The notes beneath the pieces were generated by a model. The model was not told the DNA's origin. It did not search any database and worked only from the letters and a program-made list of their open reading frames with translations. Shown one piece after another: positions 8,574 through 16,600 of a DNA stretch of 64,000 nt. Position numbers and translations under genes: made by a program. The DNA is from DATAXI01 sp963756185 (lineage in GTDB: Bacteria > Verrucomicrobiota > Verrucomicrobiia > Chthoniobacterales > Chthoniobacteraceae), in NCBI GenBank assembly GCA_963756185.1, contig CAVWMS010000001.1, forward strand, positions 620,001-684,000. Reading direction: 5' to 3'. Position 1 is the stretch's first letter; each line of letters begins with the position of its first letter.

Positions 8574-8777
8574 TCATGATTCGCTTGGGAACGGTGGCAG
8601 ACCGTGGCCGGCTTGCGATTCTGCCAGGATTATCTCCCGTACCCAAGCAGCACCCGGGGCGGGCGAATTCTCGGTCTCCAAAATACCGTCGAGGCGTTCC
8701 TTTTGGAGCGCCTGCCACATATCGTCCAGGTTCTCGCCACGAATCACAATGAGTCCGGTGGCGAAATTGAATCTCAG
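8574..8777 (-). CDS. Small conserved-looking hypothetical protein without a canonical start codon
   Basis: The minus frame ending TGA at 8574 reads LRFNFATGLIVIRGENLDDM onwards for 67 codons with protein-like composition. The alternative minus frame covering the same DNA is Arg/Pro-rich and unconvincing. Between the preceding in-frame stop and this segment there is no ATG, GTG or TTG, only CTG at 8777. It is therefore either a CTG-started gene, a gene whose start was lost by an indel, or a fragment. The beginning resembles small proteins with a beta-hairpin GxIxIxGxNL motif; no function can be assigned. Confidence 0.4.
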   Translation of the reverse strand: MRFNFATGLIVIRGENLDDMWQALQKERLDGILETENSPAPGAAWVREIILAESQAGHGLPPFPSES

Positions 8778-8818
8778 TTCGTCTTTTCGATTGTAAGAAG
8801 CGAGTCTGGTTGAGTCCT

Positions 8819-8929
8819 ATGGGACACTGCAAAGGCAAAGACAACACCGGAAAACACGCCAGGCGCCGCAAGAAGACAGAGCGCCTCGCGCTCGCGAAGA
8901 GCAGGGCGACGCCTGCACCAATTCATTGA
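8819..8929 (+). CDS. Very small basic protein (36 aa), uncertain
   Basis: ATG at 8819 opens a 36-codon frame ending TGA 8929: it begins MGHCKGKDNTGKHARRRKK and continues with a basic, lysine- and arginine-rich helix. The GKDNTG start followed by a basic tail looks like a conserved micro-protein and not random sequence, but no Shine-Dalgarno site is visible. It would overlap the upstream region of the minus-strand 67-codon frame, so the two are divergent. Possibly a nucleic-acid-binding peptide; function unknown. Confidence 0.35.
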   Translation: MGHCKGKDNTGKHARRRKKTERLALAKSRATPAPIH

Positions 8930-9021
8930 GAAACTCGAAACCCCCCGCTTCGGAAACGGGGAATTGCACAGGGCGGCATCGGAACTCTTCGGGCGTTTTC
9001 AGCGTGACCGGTCGGGTTATC

Positions 9022-9870
9022 TTACCGGTTTGATGGATTTACACTCCGAGGATGAATGTTGTCTGGAATATCTTGAGGCTGGCGACGCCGCACCCAGGGG
9101 CGTGGCTGCGGCCCGATCGAGGAATCGGGAAACAGCGGGGGTTCTACCGAAAAAGGACTTGCCGAGCCAATCGTTATCGCGCCGGGGAGTCTTACGGTAA
9201 ATGAAGCGCCGCATCCCCCACCGGCGCTCTGCGCGGTGACGCTCCCGCCGTGAAGCTCGACCAGCGACTTGACCAGCGCGAGGCCGATGCCGAGGCCGGA
9301 AGGACCGGCTTGCGACCGCTCGATGCCTTGATGGAACAAGTCAAACACCCGCGGCAATACATCGGGAGGGATCCCGATGCCGGTGTCGCGAACTTCGATG
9401 CTAACGTCGTTACCTCCGGCCTCCACGGTTAGGAAGATAGAGCCCTCCGGTTCGGTATATTTGCAGGCATTGGTCAGGAGGTTATTGATGACCTGCTGCA
9501 CCCTGAGTGGGTCTGCCACGAGGAGAATGGGCTCCTCAGGTAATGATATGGTCAGGTGGAGCTTCCGCCTGGCAAGCAGAGGCCCATTGGTGTCCAACGC
9601 CGCCTCAATTACGCTGCCCATATCCATCAAGCTTTTGCGCAGGCAAAGCTTCCCATGCTTCGCCTGGCTGACTTCCAGTACATCGTCGATGATTCGCGCC
9701 ATATAGCGAACCTGGCGCTCGATAGTGTCGCATACCCGCCGGCAGACGAATTCGTCGTAGCCAACTTCGCTCGCATACTCCACCGAAAAGAGGATGGCGG
9801 CGAGCGGTTCGCGGATTTCATGGGCGAGAATTGCCAGTTCCTGGCCAATGATTTCTGGTGCCGTTTCCAT
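9022..9870 (-). CDS. Soluble sensor histidine kinase (HisKA-HATPase)
   Basis: A 282-aa protein from METAPEIIGQ: the HisKA box is LAHEIREPLAAI (His near residue 17), followed by HATPase_c motifs NNLLTNACKY (N box), DTGIGIP (G1), FDLF, and GLGIGLAL (G2). There is no input domain or membrane segment, so it acts on a soluble signal or is driven by a partner protein. The last roughly 50 residues after FTVRLPG are Pro/Arg-rich and outside the family. The start at 9870 is preferred over 9924 because the HisKA helix follows directly and AAAGG precedes it. It is transcribed divergently from three response-regulator genes beginning at 10261, probable phosphotransfer partners. Confidence 0.88.
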   Translation of the reverse strand: METAPEIIGQELAILAHEIREPLAAILFSVEYASEVGYDEFVCRRVCDTIERQVRYMARIIDDVLEVSQAKHGKLCLRKSLMDMGSVIEAALDTNGPLLARRKLHLTISLPEEPILLVADPLRVQQVINNLLTNACKYTEPEGSIFLTVEAGGNDVSIEVRDTGIGIPPDVLPRVFDLFHQGIERSQAGPSGLGIGLALVKSLVELHGGSVTAQSAGGGCGASFTVRLPGAITIGSASPFSVEPPLFPDSSIGPQPRPWVRRRQPQDIPDNIHPRSVNPSNR

Positions 9871-10260
9871 AAAGCCTTTCGCCCCCCTACTACATGTTCT
9901 GTGCCACTTCGATCCGACCGGCATAAGCCGCTGGGTTCAAGGCAATTGGAATAACGGATGCCGCGTGTTCCATCCGTACGGGATTTCGACCCGGACGATT
10001 ATTCGATGGAAAATGGAGTCAGATTTTGGTTCGAGATCATGGTGATTCCCATGAACTCACTGCCGACCATGGTCTAATGATACCTTTGTATAATGGCATC
10101 CAGTCAATGCGCTGGTATACAATATTCCCAGAAATTACGATGAATCAGCCGAAACACCGATCATGATCAAACGCCGGAAGCCGCGGGGAAGCCTGACAAA
10201 TAGATCGGGGGCAATTACCGAACCGGGGACGTTCAGGTGAAACCAGTCCCAGGATCTGGC
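9871..10260. other. Divergent intergenic region (390 bp), AT-rich, likely promoters
   Basis: It separates the minus-strand kinase from the regulator operon. A TATAAT hexamer is at 10089-10094 and TACAAT at 10118-10123, both on the plus strand, but neither has a good -35 at 16-18 bp. No canonical sigma54 -24/-12 element was found by eye. The AT content is visibly higher than in the genes on either side, consistent with a promoter region. Confidence 0.45.
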
Positions 10261-10887
10261 ATGGCGGGCGACACCCGCTGGTCGCCGATTGTGTTCGTGG
10301 TGGACGACGATGTGTCCGTGCGCGAAGGGTTAAGCGGCCTCATCCGATCCGCCGGCTGGCGGGTGGAGACTTTCGCATCGGCGATGGAGTTCCTGAGACG
10401 GGAGCCTTGCGGAGAGCCCGCGTGCCTGGTGCTCGACGTGGGATTGCCGGGCCTGAGCGGGATGGACCTACAGCGAGAATTGGCAGCCGCGGAGCGGCGA
10501 TTGCCGATCATTTTCATCACAGGCCAGGGTGATATCCCAACCACTGTCCGCGCGATGAAGGCGGGCGCGATGGAGTTTCTGACGAAGCCATTTATCGAAC
10601 AGGACCTGCTACGATCCATCGAACAGGCAATCGCACGAGATCAACAGGCGCTCTGCCAGAGGACGGAACTGGCCGAATTGCGGGCGAGGTATGAGACCTT
10701 GACGGCAAGGGAGCGCGAGGTAATGGCGCTGGTTGTCCAGGGATTGATGAACAAGCAGGTGGCGGCGGCACTGGGGACGCAGCAGATCACAGTGAAGACG
10801 CACCGGGGCCGGGTGATGCGCAAGATGGGGGCGAAGTCACTGGCCGATCTCGTTCGCATGGCCGAGAAGCTCGATTCGAAAATATGA
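10261..10887 (+). CDS. FixJ/NarL-type response regulator (REC-LuxR HTH)
   Basis: A 208-aa regulator: the receiver carries VVDDDVSVREG and phospho-acceptor LVLDVGLPG, Thr/Lys switch residues in IIFITGQGD and LTKPF, then a LuxR-type HTH beginning LTAREREVMALVVQG and ending KTHRGRVMRKMGA. The GLSGMDLQREL and GDIPTTVRAMKAGAMEF segments are hallmarks of the FixJ/NodW subfamily. ATG 10261 with AGGA six bases upstream is chosen; GTG 10237 is an alternative. It is the first gene of a three-regulator operon and a plausible target of the FixL-like output domain at the end of the giant kinase at 13661 or of the divergent kinase at 9022. Confidence 0.92.
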   Translation: MAGDTRWSPIVFVVDDDVSVREGLSGLIRSAGWRVETFASAMEFLRREPCGEPACLVLDVGLPGLSGMDLQRELAAAERRLPIIFITGQGDIPTTVRAMKAGAMEFLTKPFIEQDLLRSIEQAIARDQQALCQRTELAELRARYETLTAREREVMALVVQGLMNKQVAAALGTQQITVKTHRGRVMRKMGAKSLADLVRMAEKLDSKI

Positions 10888-10902
10888 GACCAAGGTATAA
10901 TA

Positions 10903-11358
10903 ATGTCCGGCATTGGAAATGCATATATTACGGGCGTTCTATTTACGTTGAGCCATAATTATCATATCTCGGTGGTGGATGACGATGAGTCGCTGCGCGA
11001 GTCCCTTGAAGGGCTGCTCAAGGCCCTGGGCTATAAGGTCGAGGTGTTTTCATCGGCGGAGAGTTTTTTGATTTCGGACGCCCGGCGCAAGACCGACTGC
11101 CTGCTCCTGGACATCCGCATGCCTGGAATGAGCGGTCCCGAACTACAGCGGGAGCTGACGAGCCGAGGAGAGCAGATTTCGACCATTTTCATCACATCTC
11201 ATGGGAGTGACGAAGTGGTCGCGAACGTGATGGCGCAAGGGGCCGTGGCCTGCCTGCCCAAGCCATTCACCGAAGACGCGCTGTTAAAGGCAATTAGTCT
11301 TTCCCTTGCCGGGCAGAAAGAGGATTGTGACACTCGTGGGATAAGCGGCGAACGATAG
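10903..11358 (+). CDS. Stand-alone receiver-domain response regulator
   Basis: A 151-aa single-domain receiver: VVDDDESLRESLEG acidic pocket, LLLDIRMPG phospho-acceptor, TSHGSD and PKPFTED switch motifs, and no output domain. It most resembles the receiver half of FixJ-type proteins, so it may be a truncated paralogue acting as a phosphate sink or as a CheY-like signal. The ATG at 10903 follows a GTATAATA stretch; a TTG at 10948, nearer to the conserved first strand, is an alternative start. It lies 15 bp after the FixJ-like gene and just before the NtrC-like gene. Confidence 0.88.
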   Translation: MSGIGNAYITGVLFTLSHNYHISVVDDDESLRESLEGLLKALGYKVEVFSSAESFLISDARRKTDCLLLDIRMPGMSGPELQRELTSRGEQISTIFITSHGSDEVVANVMAQGAVACLPKPFTEDALLKAISLSLAGQKEDCDTRGISGER

Positions 11359-11433
11359 TGAATGGGAACTGAGAGGCCCTTCACGCAGATTTTCTTGACG
11401 TTGTACTCGCAGCTCAGTTCCGCAGGACAGCCC

Positions 11434-12828
11434 ATGAGCGAAGTAGACACGCCTGTTTGTGTAGTGGATGACGATGATTCCATCCTGGAATCCATCGACG
11501 GTCTGCTCCGGGCGGAGGGAATCCCCGTGGAGACCTATCGCTCGGCCGTGGAATTCCTCGCGCGACCGGGCGAGGAGCCGCCAGGCTGCCTGATCCTTGA
11601 CGTTAATCTGCCGGGGCTCAGCGGGCTTGATCTCCAGCGAGAGCTTGTCCGGACGGATGTGTATATCCCCATCATTTTCCTCACAGGGCACGGCGATATC
11701 CCGATGTCCGTTCGCGCGATCAAGGCCGGGGCGCTGGAGTTCCTCACAAAACCACTGAACGCCGACGAACTATTGACGGCGATCCGGCAAGGTCTGTTGG
11801 AACGGGAGTACAGAGAATCGCCGGGCTCATCGCATTCGGATGAGATTGTGGGTGTCAGCAGCGCCTATCGCAGGCTGCTAAAGCGGATCGCCATGGTGGC
11901 TCCCACCGATTCGACCGTGCTGATCCAGGGTGAGACCGGAACCGGTAAGGAACTCATTGCGCTCGAGATCCACAAGAACAGCCGGCGCAAGGATCGGCCG
12001 CTGGTCCGGGTCAACTGCGCTTCCATCCCGAAGGAGTTGTATGAGAGCGAATTCTTCGGGCATGTGCGGGGGGCGTTTACCGGGGCGTTCAAGGACCGCG
12101 TGGGGCGATTTGAGGCGGCCCAGGGCGGGACACTGTTCCTCGATGAAATCGGAGAGGTCCCCCTCGATCTCCAAAGCAAACTCCTGCGCGCCCTGCAGGA
12201 AAAGCAATACGAGCGAGTGGGCGACGAGAGGACCAAGCGGGCGGATGTGCGAATCATCGCCGCCACAAACCGCGACCTAAAGCACGAGGTGGAAGCTGGG
12301 CGGTTTCGGCAGGATCTCTATTATCGGCTCAGTGTTTTCCCGGTGGAGGTCGCCCCTCTGCGTGAGCGTCGCGAGGACATCCCGCAGCTCGCAAAGTATT
12401 TTGTGGGCTTGCTGGCGAAGGAACTCAAATGCCCGAAGCCTCGGCTAACCCAGGCGGGGGTCGATAGCCTGCAAGACTACGATTGGCCGGGCAATGTTCG
12501 CGAATTGCGAAACGTGATCGAACGCGCGATCATTGTGGCAGGTGGAAAGGCGCTCGATTTCGACCTTCCAATGGCAAAGGTCGCCCCGATGGCCTCCGTC
12601 CCCGTTTTCGAGACGAGCGATCCGGCTCAGCCGGAGTTTTTGACGGAACCCGAGATCCTGCGCCGCGAACGGGATAATCTACGCACCGTTCTGCGGAAGA
12701 CCGGCTGGAAGATCAAGGGCGCCCAAGGCGCGGCCGAACTGCTGGGGGTGAAGCCAACGACCTTGATCTCACGCATCAAGAAGATGGGGCTGAAGCGAGA
12801 CGACACGGAGCGCTCCACCGCCGCGTAA
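11434..12828 (+). CDS. NtrC-family sigma54-dependent response regulator
   Basis: A 464-aa protein in the order REC (about 6-120, DVNLPG), AAA+ sigma54-interaction domain (about 145-370) and Fis-type HTH (about 420-455). Walker A is GETGTGKE, the sigma54-contact loop is GAFTGA, Walker B is GTLFLDEIGEV, and the arginine-finger region RADVRIIAATNRD is intact. The HTH region contains GAAELLGVKPTTLISRIKKM. The receiver resembles FixJ receivers (GLSGLDLQREL), unusual next to an NtrC core and suggesting domain shuffling within this locus. The start at 11434 has AGGA seven bases upstream; an earlier frame start at 11362 lacks receiver homology. Requires RpoN, which is not in this window. Confidence 0.93.
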   Translation: MSEVDTPVCVVDDDDSILESIDGLLRAEGIPVETYRSAVEFLARPGEEPPGCLILDVNLPGLSGLDLQRELVRTDVYIPIIFLTGHGDIPMSVRAIKAGALEFLTKPLNADELLTAIRQGLLEREYRESPGSSHSDEIVGVSSAYRRLLKRIAMVAPTDSTVLIQGETGTGKELIALEIHKNSRRKDRPLVRVNCASIPKELYESEFFGHVRGAFTGAFKDRVGRFEAAQGGTLFLDEIGEVPLDLQSKLLRALQEKQYERVGDERTKRADVRIIAATNRDLKHEVEAGRFRQDLYYRLSVFPVEVAPLRERREDIPQLAKYFVGLLAKELKCPKPRLTQAGVDSLQDYDWPGNVRELRNVIERAIIVAGGKALDFDLPMAKVAPMASVPVFETSDPAQPEFLTEPEILRRERDNLRTVLRKTGWKIKGAQGAAELLGVKPTTLISRIKKMGLKRDDTERSTAA

Positions 12829-12855
12829 GACCGAACCCCCCGGGGGGCCCGGTCT
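12828..12855 (+). terminator. GC-rich palindrome after the NtrC-like gene
   Basis: AGACCG..CCCCCC GGGGGG..CGGTCT (12828-12855) begins on the last base of the stop codon. The stem is strong but no T-run follows, so it is a terminator-like hairpin of uncertain efficiency. Confidence 0.45.
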
Positions 12856-12878
12856 GCGTGACCGGCAGGATTGAGATT

Positions 12879-13076
12879 CTACCTTCGAGTCAGCGATGTG
12901 CCGGCGGTGGTCGCTTCATCGCCAGCGAGCGCCTCGAGCAGTTTGGCAAAGCGCCGCTCGTAATGATCGCAAATGGGGCTCTCGCCATCCGGTTCGACCC
13001 ATTGAGGATTTTGGGCGCGCAGTGCCTCGTGCATCCGCTGCTGGAGTTCCGCGTAATCCTGGTGCGCGTCGTGCAT
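12879..13076 (-). CDS. Hypothetical acidic small protein (65 aa)
   Basis: It starts MHDAHQDYAELQQRMHEALR with GGAGG seven bases before the ATG at 13076, a good ribosome-binding site that sets the start. The composition is amphipathic and charged, with QNPQWVEPDGESPICDHYE and RRFAKLLEAL segments, so it is probably a folded helical protein. It is not recognised. It lies 22 bp downstream of another small minus-strand gene, so they are likely co-transcribed, with transcription convergent toward the response-regulator operon. Confidence 0.6.
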   Translation of the reverse strand: MHDAHQDYAELQQRMHEALRAQNPQWVEPDGESPICDHYERRFAKLLEALAGDEATTAGTSLTRR

Positions 13077-13098
13077 GGCATTACCTCCATTGAGCAGT

Positions 13099-13347
13099 TC
13101 AGGCTGGCCGCGAAGGGTAATCGCCATTCAGGGCACGCCAGGGATGCGCGAATGCGTATCGAACGGACGCCGTCAACTTGCGCCATAGGGCGCGCCGCCG
13201 CCGGCGAGCGGCCTCGACCTGATTTTGTTTTTCCAACAAATACCATAGCAAGCGGCTTTGTGTGAGCGTCTGCACCCGCGCGGTCCCCGGATAATGCTGG
13301 CGGTATTCGTGCAAGGTCATGTCTGTTGTGTGATGGGCAGTTTTCAT
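13099..13347 (-). CDS. Hypothetical basic small protein (82 aa)
   Basis: Starting from MKTAHHTTDMTLHEYRQ, the protein is Arg-rich (EAARRRRRALWRKL) with a potential helix WYLLEKQNQVEA and a C-terminal basic segment. An internal MTLHEYRQHYPG start at 13320 is an alternative. No family is recognised and no signal peptide is visible. It probably forms an operon with the 65-aa gene at 12879. It could be nucleic-acid or membrane associated given its charge; this is speculation from composition only. Confidence 0.5.
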   Translation of the reverse strand: MKTAHHTTDMTLHEYRQHYPGTARVQTLTQSRLLWYLLEKQNQVEAARRRRRALWRKLTASVRYAFAHPWRALNGDYPSRPA

Positions 13348-13660
13348 ATGGAGTTGCGATTTTGTACCCGCGATGACGAGGTGTTTTGTTTTGGGCGAAT
13401 TGCCTATACTCATGTTCCGTGCCGCCCATGCCCCTCACATCATATGTTGTTCCCCGCCAGTTGGTTGCGATGGATGCTTCACCGCCGCAAGGACGCGCAA
13501 AGATTCGAACCGGACGACCGTTCGTCCCCGGCGGTACGATGTTTTACTGTGCTGAGCCGCGAGGCGCCATGATTCCGGGTGGCAGTGAATGATAGACCCC
13601 ACGCGCCGTTCGGCCTACGCTTCAGCTGCTTCCGTCCTGAGGCGGACCGGATGATAGACC
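13348..13660. other. Intergenic region (313 bp) before the giant kinase gene
   Basis: This is a divergent promoter region between a small minus-strand gene and the plus-strand multidomain kinase. Around 13482-13503 there is CGCAAGGACGCGCAAAGA, a weak match to the arm of the foldback repeat at 53188. Nothing else was recognised. Confidence 0.4.
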
Positions 13661-16600
13661 ATGAGCGATCTGACAAATTGTGAGATTGAGCCGCTCCGGC
13701 AGGATGGCGAGTTTGCGCTTGCGCGCGTGGCAAGGCTGAATGGGCTGCCCTCGTGTTTATTGATCTCACCCTTAATGGAGCGACCGGCGCCGTCGAGCGT
13801 TGCAAAGCTCGAGAACGCTTTTGCATTGCGAGACGAGTTGGACGCTTCGTCGGCGGCGCGGCCGGTGGAATTGGTCAAATTCGGTGGCCGGCCGGCGCTC
13901 GTGATCGAGGATCCGGGCGGCCAGTTCCTCGATGAGCTGATTGTGGCGCCACTGTCTGTCCCGGATTTCCTGCGCCTGGCAATCGGCATTGCAAGAGCGC
14001 TCGGTGGCCTCCATGCGCGGGGACTGGTGCACAAGGACGTGAAACCGGCGAACCTCATTGTGAAAGCGGGGGATGGCCAGGCGTGGCTTACGGGCTTTGG
14101 TTTGACTTCGCGGTTGCCCCGCCACCGGCAGCCTCCCGTTCCGCCCGAGATCATCGCCGGGACGCTGGCCTATATGGCGCCCGAGCAAACGGGACGGATG
14201 AACCGCTCCGTAGATTGCCGGAGCGACATCTATTCATTTGGGGTCACACTTTACGAGATGGTGACCGGCAGTCTTCCGTTCGTGGCATGCGATCCGATGG
14301 AATGGGTGCATTGCCACACTGCGAGACAACCGGTCTCGCCGAGCGAACGGTCAGAGAATGTCCCTGCTGCGGTCTCGGCCATCATTATGAAGCTGCTAGC
14401 CAAGACCGCCGAGGAACGTTATCAGTCGGCGGCAGGTGCGGAGAGCGATCTCCGGCGCTGCCTTTCCGAATGGGAAGCGTCAGGCCAGATCCGCGACTTC
14501 CCGCTCGGCGAACATGATACGCCGGACCGGCTCATGATCCCGGAACGGTTGTACGGGCGAGACCGTGAGGTCGAAACTCTATTAACAGCTTTCGATCGCA
14601 TCGTTGCCGGCGGCAGGCCGGAGTTGGTGCTCGTGTCCGGATATTCCGGCATCGGAAAATCCGTTGTTGTCAACGAGCTGCATAAGGCGCTTGTTCCTCC
14701 CCGCGGGATGTTTGCATCCGGCAAGTTTGATCAATACAAACGCGACATTCCATACGCGACGCTGGCGCAATCCTTTCAGAGCCTGATCCGTCCTCTGCTA
14801 AGCAAAAGCGACGAAGAGTTAGGCGAATGGCGCGAGGCACTTCGCGAAGCCCTGGATCCGAATGGCGCCTTGGTCGTCGAACTTGTCCCGGAATTACTCC
14901 ATATCATTGGCGAACAACCGCCGGTCACTGAACTGCCGCCGCGCGATGCGCAGGCTCGCTTTCATTTGGTCCTGCGGCGGTTCATCAATGTCTTCGCGCG
15001 CCCCGAGCATCCACTGGCGTTGTTCCTCGACGATTTGCAATGGCTTGATGCCGCAACGCTCGATTTGCTCGAAGACTTTCTGGCACGGACTGACCTCCAA
15101 TATCTGCTCCTGATTGGTGCCTATCGGGACAACGAAGTCCATTCGACTCATCCGTTGATGCGAAAACTGGCGGCCATGCGCGAGGCCGGTTCGGCATTGC
15201 ACGATATCGTCCTGGCTCCATTAGGCCGCGAGGATCTGGGACAACTCCTGGCAGATTTTCTTCGATGCGAAGCGAAGCACGCGGCACCGCTCGCCCAACT
15301 GATTCACGAAAAGACCTCCGGCAACCCGTTTTTCGCCATTCAATTCATCGCGACGCTGGCCGACGAGGCATTGCTCACCTTTGACTATGCGGCGGCGCGC
15401 TGGTCTTGGGATCTGAAGCAAATCCACGCGAAAGGTTATACGGACAACGTCGTGGATCTCATGGTCGGAAAGTTGAGCCGCCTGCCCGTCGAAACTCAAA
15501 GCGCGCTCCAGCGGTTTGCCTGTTTGGGGAATAGCGCCGAGTTCACCATGCTGCAGATGGTTCATCAGGAGGCCCGCGAGGAACTGCACGAGCACTTCTG
15601 GGAAGCGGTCCGGTCCGGTCTGGTTTTCCGGTCGGAGACTTCCTACCGCTTCCTCCACGACCGAGTCCAGGAAGCCGCCTACTTTCTGATCCCGAAGGAA
15701 CTGCGCGCGCAGGCGCATTTGCGAATCGGCAGACTTCTGGCGGAGCACACTCCGCCGGCGCGCCGGGACGAGGCGATCTTCGAGATTGTCAATCAACTGA
15801 ACCGTGGCCTTCACCTGGTCACCTCCACCGAGGAGCGCGAATGGGTGGCGGGCTTGGATTTGGCAGCGGCGAAACGGGCGAAACTCTCCACCGCCTACGC
15901 CTCGGCGCTGAAATATCTTGGCACAGCTCGTACCCTTTTGACGGAGGCAACTTGGGAACGGAACTACGATCTCATTTTCTCGATCGAATGCCTTGCCGCG
16001 GAGTGCGAGTTGCTGACCGCCGAAATGGTCCTGGCGGAAAAACGGCTGACAATGTTGGCGCAACGCGCGAAGACCAGCCACGATTTCGCGGTGGTGACGC
16101 GATTGCAGCTCACGCTATACACCACCTTGGATCGCAGCGAACTCGCCATCGAAGTATTCCTCGATTACCTCCGGCGGAGCGGGACGGATTGGTCGCACCA
16201 TCCTACCCGTGAAGACGTGCTGGGCGAATATGACCGCATCTGGTCCATGCTCGGGAACCGGCAGATCGAGGATCTGGCGGACTTGCCGCTCCTGACTGAT
16301 CCCAACGTCTTCGATATGCTGGATGTCTTCACGGAAATCGTGCATCCGGCGATGTTCTACGACGAGAACCTATCATCATTGGCCGTTTGCCGGATGGTAA
16401 ACCTCAGCCTGGAGCACGGCAATTGCGATGGGTCGTGTTTTGGCTATGTGTGGTTTGCGATGTTCGCGGGGCCGCGCTTTAATAATTACAAAGACGGATT
16501 TCGATTCGGCCAGCTTGGATACAATCTCGTCGAAAAAGGAAGGTTCCCGCTCTATCAGGCGAGGACGTATATCACCTTCGGCACGCTATTGCCGTGGGCG

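Noticed and set aside
10089..10123. Sigma70 promoter for the regulator operon
   Set aside because: TATAAT and TACAAT hexamers occur but no matching -35 at proper spacing, so only noted in the intergenic entry.
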